Shown: positions 6,929-14,842 of the stretch, piece after piece
Layout: each line of letters opens with the position of its first letter
Numbering within the stretch: the first letter of the stretch is position 1
NCBI GenBank assembly: GCA_016208305.1
Contig: JACQYI010000009.1
Span: forward strand, 434,001 to 498,000
From: Oscillatoriophycideae cyanobacterium NC_groundwater_1537_Pr4_S-0.65um_50_18
Lineage (GTDB): Bacteria > Cyanobacteriota > Cyanobacteriia > Elainellales > Elainellaceae
DNA length: 64,000 bases
Reading direction: 5' to 3'
Program-made: the position numbers and the translations under genes
Notes under the pieces: generated by a model
Seen by the model: the letters and a program-made list of their open reading frames with translations, nothing else
Databases searched by the model: none
Told to the model about the DNA's origin: nothing

Positions 6929-8005
6929 ATGCCCCAACCCATTCTTTATGTTGCCATTACCAATCACGGCTATGGGCACACCACCCGCACCTGTTCGGTT
7001 GTGGCAGAAATCCAAAAACAGTGTCCAGAAGCGCTGATCATTTTGGTCACAACCGCCTCCCGATCGCTGCTAGAAGCCTACATCAAAGGCGATTTCATCC
7101 ACCGTCCGATCGCGTTGGATATTGGTGTGGTGCAGGGCGACAGCCTCACAATGGACAAAGCCGCCACCCTAGACAAGCTGAAGCAAATTCGCGATCGCCA
7201 CAAATCGATCATTGCCGCAGAGGTCAACTTTATCCGACAAAATCGCGTCAACTTGGTGCTGGCCGACATTCCACCCCTGGCCGCGCCGATCGCCAAGGCG
7301 GCAGGCGTTCCGGGTTGGATGATGAGCAACTTTGGCTGGGACTTTATCTATCGTCCTTGGGGCGGTGAGTTTGTCGAAATGGCTGACTGGATTGGCGCTC
7401 AGTTTAGCCAGTGCGATCACCTGTTTCGGCTGCCTTTCCATGATGTTATGAGCGCTTTTCCCCAGATCACCGATGTGGGGCTGACAGGCGGCGATCCCAG
7501 CTTTGCGCTAGCTGAGCTGCGGCAGCAGTTTCACCTGACTGCCCCCATAGAACGCACTGCATTACTGACCTTTGGCGGTTTGGGTGTTGATCAGGTTCCA
7601 GTAAGCAATCTGCAACGTTTTCCAGATTGGCAGTTCATCACGTTCGATCGCCAAATTGCCGATGCGCCCAACCTGGTCAGAATTGCCGATCGCCAATATC
7701 GTCCGGTAGACTTTATGCCGCTGTGCAGTCGGGTGATCTCAAAACCGGGCTACAGCACCTTTGCCGAAGCCTGTCGGGTAGGTGTACCCGTCATTTCCAT
7801 CACGCGAGATGATTTTGCCGAAGCGCCAGTGCTGATCCAGGGCATTCAGGATCACGCTGCCCATCGAATTCTCACCCCAGAAGAATTCTTTAAAAGCGAC
7901 TGGAGCTTTCTAGAAGAACCCATGCAGCCGCCCCGCATCGCTGAGCCGCTGGCAAAGGACGGCAATCAGGCGATCGCTCAGGCTGTGGTCAGCTATTTAA
8001 CCTAA
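6929..8005 (+). CDS. GT-B-fold glycosyltransferase-like protein
   Basis: A 358-residue cytosolic protein starting MPQPILYVAITNHGYGHTTR. The N-terminal HGYGHTTR loop and the C-terminal nucleotide-sugar binding region (VISKPGYSTFAEACRVGVP, then ITRDDFAEAPVLIQ) match the GT28/MurG-like fold. The same module is found at the N-terminus of plant L-arabinokinases. The KPGYSTFAEA stretch corresponds to the donor-binding loop of MurG-type enzymes. Substrate and acceptor are unknown. It is divergent from tetR, and its 3' end overlaps by four bases the convergent membrane protein gene. Lipid or cell-wall sugar transfer is possible but not shown. Confidence 0.75.
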   Translation: MPQPILYVAITNHGYGHTTRTCSVVAEIQKQCPEALIILVTTASRSLLEAYIKGDFIHRPIALDIGVVQGDSLTMDKAATLDKLKQIRDRHKSIIAAEVNFIRQNRVNLVLADIPPLAAPIAKAAGVPGWMMSNFGWDFIYRPWGGEFVEMADWIGAQFSQCDHLFRLPFHDVMSAFPQITDVGLTGGDPSFALAELRQQFHLTAPIERTALLTFGGLGVDQVPVSNLQRFPDWQFITFDRQIADAPNLVRIADRQYRPVDFMPLCSRVISKPGYSTFAEACRVGVPVISITRDDFAEAPVLIQGIQDHAAHRILTPEEFFKSDWSFLEEPMQPPRIAEPLAKDGNQAIAQAVVSYLT

Positions 8006-9720
8006 CTCGTTTTGATGCGATAGAGCGCCTCAAATTTGCCCTCAAAGATCTCTTCAAAGCTTAGCCGAGCCTGAGTTTTGGCTTTCCCGCTTTGAGGCGG
8101 CATAGAGAATGTTTTGAGCAAAACGCAGCCGTTGCCTTTTTCACTCAATGCGGCCAGACTCACAGGTCGCGTGTAGGTTTCAAAGTTCTTTTCCTGATTG
8201 ATGTAAAACACGGGATCGGGATAGAGGTTGCCTAGCTCGTTCTTCAACTGTTTGCCTGACCAAAAATCTCCAAACTTTAGAGCTGACTCTACGGTCGAGG
8301 AGCGCCTTGAAACGACGATCGCACAGGATTGGTACTGATCCTGTTGCAGAATAGCTTCGATTTTATTAATCTCATTCAGTCTTTTTTTGGCTCCTGACGC
8401 AATTTTGTCAGCCGAGAAATCGATTTGTTGCAGGCTGACGGCCACACATAGAGCTAGGGCGATCGCAGGCACCAGCCGACGGACTCGAAATGTGTTCAGC
8501 CGATCGCCTATGAGGGGCAACACAATCAGGCTAATATGCACGAGCAAGAGCACCAGAAAGCCTATCATCCCAGCGGCTGGGTTTAAGTAGCGGCTTTTAG
8601 GCTGCTCATTTAGGGTGAGCGCAATTTGCCCCCAGGTCAGCAACGTGGTGAGCACCAGCAAAAAGTAGACTTTTCTAAAGTCAGGAGGTCTGCCGTTTTC
8701 TCTTAAGCTGTCGCCTGGTTCTGCTGGCTGTTGCTCGGTTTGCAATCGCTCTGCCTGAAATCGCCACAAAATGGCAAATCCCAGACAGGCAGCCGTAGCC
8801 AAGAACAAAATGATGAAAAACACAGAGTTTTCCTTGAGCAGAATTCCCGCATTTTCCCCAAAAGAAGCTTTCACGATTCCGGCATCGCCGCTGTTATAGG
8901 CACCTGTGTGCGTTGCCACCCCTACCATCCAGCCAAAGGTTCGGCCATACCGGGTGATGATGGGCAGCGTAGCCAAGACAAAAGCGGCCAGGGTGGCACC
9001 TATCGCCCAGGCTTTACTGCGCCAGCCTTGGGGCAGCAGCAGAAACAGCGCCATTGTCAGAAAGGTGACTTTGGTGGCCATGCCCAGCCCAAAGACTGCT
9101 CCTAAGCTGACGGCACGCGATCGCTCCCCTGAAGCCTGATTGTCTGAAGGCCAGTCTGCATACAAATACCGCAGCAGCACGATCACCATCAGGTAGCTTA
9201 CACACACCACCAAGACATCAGGTGCAACACGGCTTAGCTCCTCTGCCAAGAAAGTCCTGATCATCAGCAGAGGAGTGATCTGGAGGAGCAAGGTCAGCGG
9301 CAAGCTACGCGTTAGCCTTAGCGCCACCCACCCCACCGCAATCAGCAAACAGGCCGTTACGAATAACAACATGGCGTTGATCAGATGCAGGTAAAGCTCA
9401 GGATGAGTCAGCACATCGGCTGTCAAGCTGCTTTTGAGCGCAGGATTAAACGGCAACTGAGCTACATAGCCGAGCCATAAGACGATCGCCCCCAATGCCT
9501 GGAGCGGCGTGCCCGGATGATCGGTATGGCGAGGGGCTTCAAGCCGCGCCAGCAATAGCGAATTCAGTAGATAGGCGTAGTCAGGGTCTTGATTAGAATT
9601 CCAGTAGTAAGGGCCGATGCAATTGCCGACTGTGAGGTAAACAATGACATAGGCGATCGGTAGAACCAAAACCCATGCAGGACTCAGCCAGGTAGGGCTA
9701 AACCATCTGTTTTTTGCCAC
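8002..9720 (-). CDS. Polytopic membrane protein, putative GT-C glycosyltransferase
   Basis: A 572-residue protein with a GTG start, MAKNRWFSPTWLSPAWVLVL. It has about ten hydrophobic segments up to residue 430 and a soluble C-terminal domain of about 130 residues. The first extracytoplasmic loop contains NQDPDYAYLLNSLLLARLEA followed by HTDHPGTPLQALG; an acidic DPD motif after the first helix is where GT-C enzymes (PMT/GT39-like) place their catalytic Asp. Such enzymes transfer sugars from polyprenyl-phosphate carriers outside the membrane. No closer family was recognised. It converges with the GT-B gene, overlapping by four bases. Confidence 0.6.
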   Translation of the reverse strand: MAKNRWFSPTWLSPAWVLVLPIAYVIVYLTVGNCIGPYYWNSNQDPDYAYLLNSLLLARLEAPRHTDHPGTPLQALGAIVLWLGYVAQLPFNPALKSSLTADVLTHPELYLHLINAMLLFVTACLLIAVGWVALRLTRSLPLTLLLQITPLLMIRTFLAEELSRVAPDVLVVCVSYLMVIVLLRYLYADWPSDNQASGERSRAVSLGAVFGLGMATKVTFLTMALFLLLPQGWRSKAWAIGATLAAFVLATLPIITRYGRTFGWMVGVATHTGAYNSGDAGIVKASFGENAGILLKENSVFFIILFLATAACLGFAILWRFQAERLQTEQQPAEPGDSLRENGRPPDFRKVYFLLVLTTLLTWGQIALTLNEQPKSRYLNPAAGMIGFLVLLLVHISLIVLPLIGDRLNTFRVRRLVPAIALALCVAVSLQQIDFSADKIASGAKKRLNEINKIEAILQQDQYQSCAIVVSRRSSTVESALKFGDFWSGKQLKNELGNLYPDPVFYINQEKNFETYTRPVSLAALSEKGNGCVLLKTFSMPPQSGKAKTQARLSFEEIFEGKFEALYRIKTS

Positions 9721-9786
9721 GCTCTCCTGTCTCTCCAGTTTGCGATGTTTAACCTAAGATGTGTGACCTAAGAATCTCTTCACGGA

Positions 9787-10203
9787 TCACAGTCTACTGC
9801 TATCGCTGACATCGTTAGAAATTTCTAGCAAATTGCCATCCGGATCGCGAATGTAAAGTGAAACGATCGCTCCCAATGCTCCTGTCCGCTGCACAATCTC
9901 TTTCCCAGGTTCACAGGTGCTTTCAATAGCTATCTGGCAGCGTTGCAGATGCTGCATCACCTGTTCTAGAGGCATTTCTGTAATGAAACACAGGTCGGCG
10001 GAGCCAGGAGTCGGCTGCTTTGCCTTGGGCAAAAACTCGTGACCCGCCTGATGAAGATTGATTTTTTGCTGCCCAAATCTCAAGGCTTTGCGGTTGTCGC
10101 CAAAGGTCACAACCTGCATTCCCAGCACCTGCTGATAGAACTCGCAAGTCTGCTGGATATTTTGTACCGTAAGAACGAGGTGGTCGAGGCGATCGAGGTG
10201 CAT
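9787..10203 (-). CDS. VOC-superfamily (glyoxalase/dioxygenase-like) protein
   Basis: A 138-residue protein with the two beta-alpha-beta-beta-beta modules of the VOC fold: MHLDRLDHLVLTVQNIQQTC at the start and LYIRDPDGNLLEISND at the end. The first-strand His (DHLVLTV), a His in the central INLHQAGHEF stretch and the C-terminal Glu (LLEIS) are the usual metal ligands. The similarity is to the YwbC/YaeR-like uncharacterised VOC proteins with the GxxRKALRFGxQKINLH pattern. The substrate cannot be given. Its start codon is only 21 bases from that of the divergent gene at 10225. Confidence 0.85.
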   Translation of the reverse strand: MHLDRLDHLVLTVQNIQQTCEFYQQVLGMQVVTFGDNRKALRFGQQKINLHQAGHEFLPKAKQPTPGSADLCFITEMPLEQVMQHLQRCQIAIESTCEPGKEIVQRTGALGAIVSLYIRDPDGNLLEISNDVSDSSRL

Positions 10204-10224
10204 AGTTCAGGATGAGGAAAGAAA

Positions 10225-11862
10225 ATGGCTGCTCAAAACTTGAATGATAAGAACTTGGAGGGTAAAGCCTTGGATGCCAGCAGGCGCACTTTAGCCAGAG
10301 TAGATCAAATCCAATCCTTTGCCGTCACCGCCGAGCAGATGCGCCAAATCGAAGGGCGGGTGTTTGCAGCAGGTATGCCCGTGGCAGCCTTGATGGAAAA
10401 AGTAGGTGGGTTGCTGGTGCAGCGACTGCTGGAACTCGATCTGTTGCAGGTAGGCGATCGCATTGGCGTTTTGGTCGGCCCCGGACACAATGGCGGCGAT
10501 GCTTTAGTCATGGCGCGAGAGCTGCATTTGAGGGGATATGAAGTGTGTCGCTATCAGCCTTTCACCCACCTCAAAGACCTGACGGCAGAGCATTCTCGCT
10601 ATGCAGACAGCCTGGGCATTGCCAAATGTGACCCAATTGAATCCCTGCAAACCTGTGATTTGGTCATAGACGGGCTGTTTGGCTTTGGACTGACGCGATC
10701 GCTAGAGGAGGAGATTGCCCTTGCGGTGCAGCAGGTTAACCAATGGCAGCAGCCTATTCTCAGCATTGACCTGCCTTCGGGTCTACAGACCGATACTGGA
10801 GCGGCTCTAGGCGTTGCCATTCGCGCCACGCACACCTTTTGCTTAGGGCTTTGGAAGCTGGCTTTTCTGCAAGATCAAGCGCTGGAATATCTGGGAAAAG
10901 CGGAGCTAATTGATTTTGGCTTGCCGTTTGCCGATATTGAGTCCGTTTTGGGTGCAGAACCTCAGGTGCAGCGCCTGACCTCTGCCGCCGCGATCGCCGC
11001 CCTGCCTCTACCCAGACCCGCCTCGACCCATAAGTATCAGCAGGGGCATCTGCTTTTAGTGTGCGGATCACGGCGCTATATGGGAGCCGCCCTTCTAGCC
11101 GGATCAGCTGCTCGGTCAAGCGGTGTTGGCATGCTATCGATCGCGGTGCCTCAATCTTTTCAATCGCTCCTCGTTAGCCACCTGCCGGATGCTTTGGTGC
11201 TGGGCTGCCCTGAAACCGAAAGTGGCGCGATCGCCCATTTGCCCGATGAGGTAGATTTGGCTAAATACAATGCGATCGCCTGCGGCTCTGGCCTGACGAC
11301 GGCAGCAAAGGCTGTAGTCCAGCAGGTGCTAGAAAGCCCTTGCCCGCTGATTTTGGATGCAGATGGGCTAAATATTTTGGCGAGTCAAGCTGTGATGCCG
11401 CTGCAACAGCGCCAAGCGGCTACGGTGCTAACGCCCCATACGGGTGAGTTTAAGCGGCTGTTTCCGGCGCTGTCGGCTCCGTCTTCTGCATTGTCTGACG
11501 ATCGCTTGCAGACGGTGCAAAAGGCCGCCGAGCAGAGTGGGGCGATCGTCTTGCTCAAAGGAGCCAGAACGGCCATTGCCCATCCGCAGGGTCGCCTTTG
11601 GCTCAATCCAGACAGTACGCCTGCGTTGGCTAGAGGCGGCAGTGGCGACGTGCTGACAGGACTCATGGGCGGACTCCTGGCGCAAGAGGCTGCAAAAAGC
11701 AATGGCTTGAAGAAGGGGGCGATCGCGTCAGTGCAAAGTGCTGCTTGGTGGCATGCTCAGGCGGCGCTGTTGGCGGCCCAAACCCGCACTGAGTTGGGAG
11801 TTGACGCAACGACTCTCAGCCAATTTCTTATTCCGGCCTTGCAAAAGATAACCGAGATCTAA
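10225..11862 (+). CDS. nnr: Bifunctional NAD(P)H-hydrate repair enzyme (epimerase + ADP/ATP-dependent dehydratase)
   Basis: A 545-residue fusion. Residues 30-240 are the YjeF_N epimerase domain (AEQMRQIEGRVFAAGMPVAAL, GPGHNGGDALVMARELHLRG, VIDGLFGFGLTR, SIDLPSGLQTDTG). Residues 260-540 are the ribokinase-like dehydratase domain (KYQQGHLLLVCGS, ILDADGLNIL, LTPHTGEFKRLF, ARGGSGDVLTGLMGGLLAQE). Together they interconvert R- and S-NADHX and dehydrate S-NADHX back to NAD(P)H, repairing damaged nicotinamide cofactors in the cytosol. All the main motifs are intact. The N-terminus carries about 30 extra residues before the usual start. A strong inverted repeat at 11921-11967 follows. Confidence 0.95.
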   Translation: MAAQNLNDKNLEGKALDASRRTLARVDQIQSFAVTAEQMRQIEGRVFAAGMPVAALMEKVGGLLVQRLLELDLLQVGDRIGVLVGPGHNGGDALVMARELHLRGYEVCRYQPFTHLKDLTAEHSRYADSLGIAKCDPIESLQTCDLVIDGLFGFGLTRSLEEEIALAVQQVNQWQQPILSIDLPSGLQTDTGAALGVAIRATHTFCLGLWKLAFLQDQALEYLGKAELIDFGLPFADIESVLGAEPQVQRLTSAAAIAALPLPRPASTHKYQQGHLLLVCGSRRYMGAALLAGSAARSSGVGMLSIAVPQSFQSLLVSHLPDALVLGCPETESGAIAHLPDEVDLAKYNAIACGSGLTTAAKAVVQQVLESPCPLILDADGLNILASQAVMPLQQRQAATVLTPHTGEFKRLFPALSAPSSALSDDRLQTVQKAAEQSGAIVLLKGARTAIAHPQGRLWLNPDSTPALARGGSGDVLTGLMGGLLAQEAAKSNGLKKGAIASVQSAAWWHAQAALLAAQTRTELGVDATTLSQFLIPALQKITEI

Positions 11863-11920
11863 GCTTGACGGCTTGAGCTGCGCTTATGGGTATTCAGGTC
11901 AATTAATTCCTATGAGCTAA

Positions 11921-11967
11921 AGAACTTTTTTGAGCGTATGCGGCGGAGCTACCCTCAAAAAAGTTCT
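11921..11967. terminator. Bidirectional hairpin terminator
   Basis: Perfect 14-base arms, AGAACTTTTTTGAG (11921-11934) and CTCAAAAAAGTTCT (11954-11967), enclose a 19-base loop. It lies between the convergent nnr gene and the small gene at 11991. The loop (CGTATGCGGCGGAGCTACC) resembles the loops of the hairpins at 34912 and 63536. Confidence 0.75.
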
Positions 11968-11990
11968 GGGTTTTAATATTGTCAGGAGCC

Positions 11991-12233
11991 TTAGGGCAGA
12001 CTCACCCCTGTGACATCGGCAACTTCCTTGGCAGCAGCCTCCTGCGATCGCACCTTAACTTCGTAGGTGAAATCATTCGCAAACTTTTGGCTGACGATAA
12101 AAGAAGGCTGGGCGAAGTTTTGAAGAATTCGATTCCAAGCCGCAATTTCGTAGACCGAATTTACAGCCAAGAAGCTCACCGTTGGAGCCACAATTGCTGT
12201 CAAAATCAAATTGCTGGTAAACCAAGCCCCCAT
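11991..12233 (-). CDS. Small exported protein A, 80 residues, paralogue of 12338-12553
   Basis: The translation starts MGAWFTSNLILTAIVAPTVSFLAVNS, a basic-poor but hydrophobic N-terminal segment like a signal peptide or single anchor. It ends in a soluble tail with SQKFANDFTYEVKV. The neighbouring gene shares W at position 4, the LTAI stretch and the tail motif (SAKLANDFVFDLKV), so the two are tandem duplicates. Family and function were not recognised. The hydrophobic start and short tail suggest a membrane-anchored or secreted peptide. Confidence 0.55.
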   Translation of the reverse strand: MGAWFTSNLILTAIVAPTVSFLAVNSVYEIAAWNRILQNFAQPSFIVSQKFANDFTYEVKVRSQEAAAKEVADVTGVSLP

Positions 12234-12337
12234 TGATTTTCTCCCAGATGAAAGTGTCCCATCTGATTAGAAAATTTTACCAGAAATTGCCTTCAGAGGT
12301 GATGTTTTGGAGAGAATTAGGGCGATTGCAGACAAGA

Positions 12338-12553
12338 CTAAAATATGGGCGGTGGCACAATGCCATTTTGCACCTTTAAATCAAACACAAAATCGTTAGC
12401 CAGCTTTGCTGATGCTGTGAGTGAAGACTTAGCTTGTTGTGGCGCTTCATGCTCAACAGAAGACATATCAGCAAATGAGGCGAGGGCGAGTAATCCGTTT
12501 AGGGGGGTAAGGGCGATCGCAGTTAGTAAAGCACTTCTCAGCCAAGGGTTCAT
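12338..12553 (-). CDS. Small exported protein B, 71 residues, paralogue of 11991-12233
   Basis: The translation starts MNPWLRSALLTAIALTPLNG, then LLALASFADMSS, a plausible signal peptide with Ala-rich end. The mature part contains SAKLANDFVFDLKVQNG and ends PPPIF. It pairs with the gene 104 bases downstream, which has SQKFANDFTYEVKV at the same place. Both have the same strand, length and layout. The upstream gap (12554-12896) carries three 16-base tandem repeats. No known family recognised. Confidence 0.55.
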   Translation of the reverse strand: MNPWLRSALLTAIALTPLNGLLALASFADMSSVEHEAPQQAKSSLTASAKLANDFVFDLKVQNGIVPPPIF

Positions 12554-12896
12554 GGTTCTGGTCGCGGTAGGGTTGCATACCAGAAGACTCAGCCGATCGC
12601 CTGTCAGTTCCAGAATTTACGCCCTATCGCTATGACACAAGTTCAAGCGGCAAATCCAAACGGTGCTGCATCGCAAATTTGAGGGTGATTTGACAGTTCT
12701 GATCTTAAAATTAATGTGCCGCTCTAGAAATTGGTGAAACCTGTCATGAATGAATCAATTTCAAAATTTGATTAAATCAGAATTTGATTAAATCAGAATT
12801 TGATTAAATCAGTGCGATGTTTGGGAGAGGCGGGTTTCGCTGTCAAATCCATTGCAGGATGGCGATGGGTCTGTTAAACCCGCCCATACCGTTTGC
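12554..12896. other. Intergenic region with 16-base tandem repeat
   Basis: No gene seen. The main feature is the repeat at 12763-12810. The rest is the likely promoter region of the small gene at 12553. Confidence 0.5.
12763..12810. repeat. Three tandem copies of a 16-base AT-rich unit
   Basis: The unit AGAATTTGATTAAATC occurs three times head to tail (12763-12778 with one mismatch, 12779-12794, 12795-12810). About 210 bases upstream of the small exported protein gene; it could be a binding-site array or simple slippage. Confidence 0.8.
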
Positions 12897-13322
12897 TTAA
12901 TATTTCCAGGGCAGCGGCGATCGATAGGGATTTTCATGCGCATCAAGCACTTCCCAAGTACCCGGATTCACCACACCTGTCACAGGCAGGTCATAGCGCT
13001 GCTGCAAGTCTTTGATGGCGCTTTCCGTCACCGACCCAAAAACACCATCTACCGTGCCGTACCCTCGATTACCCAAACGGACATCTGCCGCTCCCAGAAA
13101 CCCATTGCTCTGTAAGATTCCCTGGAGCTTACGCACAGCTTCGCCGCTATCGCCACGCCGCAAGGTGGGCAGGGTTTGATCGGTATAGGCCGTTGCCACC
13201 CAAACAGGGGCAGCCGCCGAGGGATGCGTGTTGACCCTGCTATGGGCGATCGCAGATGGAGAAAGTGCCATTCCCAACAGGCTGACTGCCAGAAAAACAG
13301 AACGGACAGATTTCAGGTGCAT
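12897..13322 (-). CDS. Secreted peptidoglycan-binding domain protein
   Basis: A 141-residue protein with signal peptide MHLKSVRSVFLAVSLLGMAL...SAIAHS (cleavage after about residue 26). One PG_binding_1 domain follows at residues 50-125: LRRGDSGEAVRKLQGILQSN, YGTVDGVFGSVTESAIKDLQ, LPVTGVVNPGTWEVL. This domain binds cell-wall peptides or glycans, usually as a targeting module; here no catalytic domain is attached. It is a short stand-alone wall-associated protein of the kind common in cyanobacteria. Confidence 0.88.
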   Translation of the reverse strand: MHLKSVRSVFLAVSLLGMALSPSAIAHSRVNTHPSAAAPVWVATAYTDQTLPTLRRGDSGEAVRKLQGILQSNGFLGAADVRLGNRGYGTVDGVFGSVTESAIKDLQQRYDLPVTGVVNPGTWEVLDAHENPYRSPLPWKY

Positions 13323-13460
13323 AGTTCAGACTCGAAAAACAACTGGATTAACCGAGCCAATGTACCCGAAGAACATATGCAAAAAATATCACTCCTGAAA
13401 TTCCGGCAAAGATTTCTGCCCTGTGAATCTGACCCAGAACAAAAAATGACTTCAGCGAAA

Positions 13461-13979
13461 TTATTTTGGTAGATCGGGGCAGACAAACTCTTCTTCCACG
13501 GCAGTCAGCGTTATTTCTCTTGTCTCGTTTGAGGGAATGAGCTTTTGCTGCAAGCGTAGCGTGGTATTGTTCAATTCTAAGATTTCTGCGGTGTAGGCAG
13601 GTCTGCCATTCTCATCCACCTTCAAGACATTGGGAACGGCTTTGTCAATTGTCCAGGGAAAGATGGCATAGGTTTCGACACAAGAGGTTTGTAGCAGGGT
13701 GCCATTGGGCAAGAAGACGTAAAGACTATTGGGTGCCGCGCTAGAAGGTTCAGTCACCCGCCAGATTTTACTAAACAGTTGAGTTAAGTCGTTACTGGGC
13801 TGCGTGCTGGGGGTAGCTGAAGCTGTGGCGGCTGGGGTAGGAGTACCAGAAGCACCCGTTGCTTGAGCAACGCTCGCAGCGCTGGATACATTACCAGATT
13901 GAGTACAGCTTATTGATCCGGCGACCCATAGGCTGAGCAAAGGCAAAAGTAGATACTGGCGTTTGAACATTTTGAGCAT
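13461..13979 (-). CDS. Putative lipoprotein, cyanobacterial type
   Basis: A 172-residue protein starting MLKMFKRQYLLLPLLSLWVA, then GSISC, a signal peptide with lipobox-like SISC (Cys near residue 25). A low-complexity Ala/Thr/Ser/Pro linker to about residue 65 is followed by a compact domain (LFSKIWRVTEPSSAAPNSLY, VFLPNGTLLQTSC, YTAEILELNNTTLRL). The domain looks like a small lipocalin-like or META-like beta fold and resembles hypothetical cyanobacterial lipoproteins. No function is known to me. It is likely tethered to the outer or plasma membrane facing the periplasm. Confidence 0.65.
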   Translation of the reverse strand: MLKMFKRQYLLLPLLSLWVAGSISCTQSGNVSSAASVAQATGASGTPTPAATASATPSTQPSNDLTQLFSKIWRVTEPSSAAPNSLYVFLPNGTLLQTSCVETYAIFPWTIDKAVPNVLKVDENGRPAYTAEILELNNTTLRLQQKLIPSNETREITLTAVEEEFVCPDLPK

Positions 13980-14140
13980 CTTAATGAGCGAATGGAAACA
14001 GAATTACTGTTGGTATGCATAGCACAAGATAGCATTGTCGATCGCCCTACAATTTAGTTCCCCATCCTGGTCTGTCCATTATTAACTGATGTGCTGAGGT
14101 GAATGGGTGAACGGGTAGACGGGAAACTTTTATCTACCTC

Positions 14141-14188
14141 ACTATCCCACTATCCCACTATCCCACCATCCCACCATCCCACCATCCC
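14141..14188. repeat. Six tandem copies of an 8-base repeat
   Basis: ACTATCCC three times then ACCATCCC three times, in the gap directly downstream of the zinc-finger gene. Simple-sequence repeat of a type common between cyanobacterial genes. Confidence 0.85.
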
Positions 14189-14190
14189 TT

Positions 14191-14466
14191 TTAATAGCTT
14201 TTCTGCTGTTCATCCACAAAACACCACAGCCACTGCTCTCCCAGCTCAGCAGAACTGATGACGGGATGCCCTGTCTCTTCGTAGTGGCGGCGAGAATGCT
14301 GATGTTCGGAAGAGTCACAGCACAACATTTTGCCGCAGGACTGACAAATGCGGAGATGTACCCAGCGACCATTCATCTGAATGCATTCTTCACAGCGAAA
14401 CACAGGATAGTTGGCTTTGGAAATCAGATTTTCTAGAGTCAGTTCGCTGAGGTGTTGGCAGGGCAT
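14191..14466 (-). CDS. UBP-type zinc finger (ZnF-UBP) protein
   Basis: The ATG at 14466 gives a 91-residue protein, MPCQHLSELTLENLISK. It has the zinc-ligand spacing of ZnF-UBP domains: CQH at residues 3-5, CEEC near 28, ICQSCGKMLCC near 45, SSEHQHSRRHYEETGHPVI, and terminal GEQWLWCFVDEQ. In eukaryotes this fold binds the C-terminus of ubiquitin; bacterial stand-alone versions have no established partner. A TTG at 14544 would add 26 residues with no similarity to the fold and is not preferred. It is unusual as a free domain in a cyanobacterium, though such genes occur. Confidence 0.8.
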   Translation of the reverse strand: MPCQHLSELTLENLISKANYPVFRCEECIQMNGRWVHLRICQSCGKMLCCDSSEHQHSRRHYEETGHPVISSAELGEQWLWCFVDEQQKSY

Positions 14467-14842
14467 AGGATATGAGGTGTTAGTTTGTAGGAATGCTTGC
14501 AGAGTGCATTCCCAAATAAACCATACTTGAAATCTTTGACGCAAGATTTTACAGGGTGCAGTCGCTTCATGGCTCAGCCTTTAGACCCTTAAATTTGCTC
14601 TGTTTAGCTATTTTGCGGAGTTTTGGATTAAAGGAGAGCCGGATAGTATGATTTTCGTGGGGCAAAGTCAACGACTATAGCTCTGTTATATCGAGTATAT
14701 CGAGCGTTTTACTCAACCGAAAGTTTTATTCCATCGAGAAAAGGACACTCAATCTAATTCAGGTTTAAAGGCACATGCTTAAAGAGAATTGCCCTCAAAG
14801 AGAATCACAGTTTTAGCGCAAAATCACCTCTTGTTATCCCAT
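14467..14842. other. Intergenic region between divergent zinc-finger and permease genes
   Basis: About 375 bases holding the two promoters. A short direct repeat (TATATCGAG) occurs at about 14687-14703. No gene, hairpin or known RNA motif was seen. Confidence 0.4.

Noticed and set aside
14141-14188. Short tandem repeats as a possible CRISPR array
   Set aside because: Units are 8 bases with no spacers; simple-sequence repeat.
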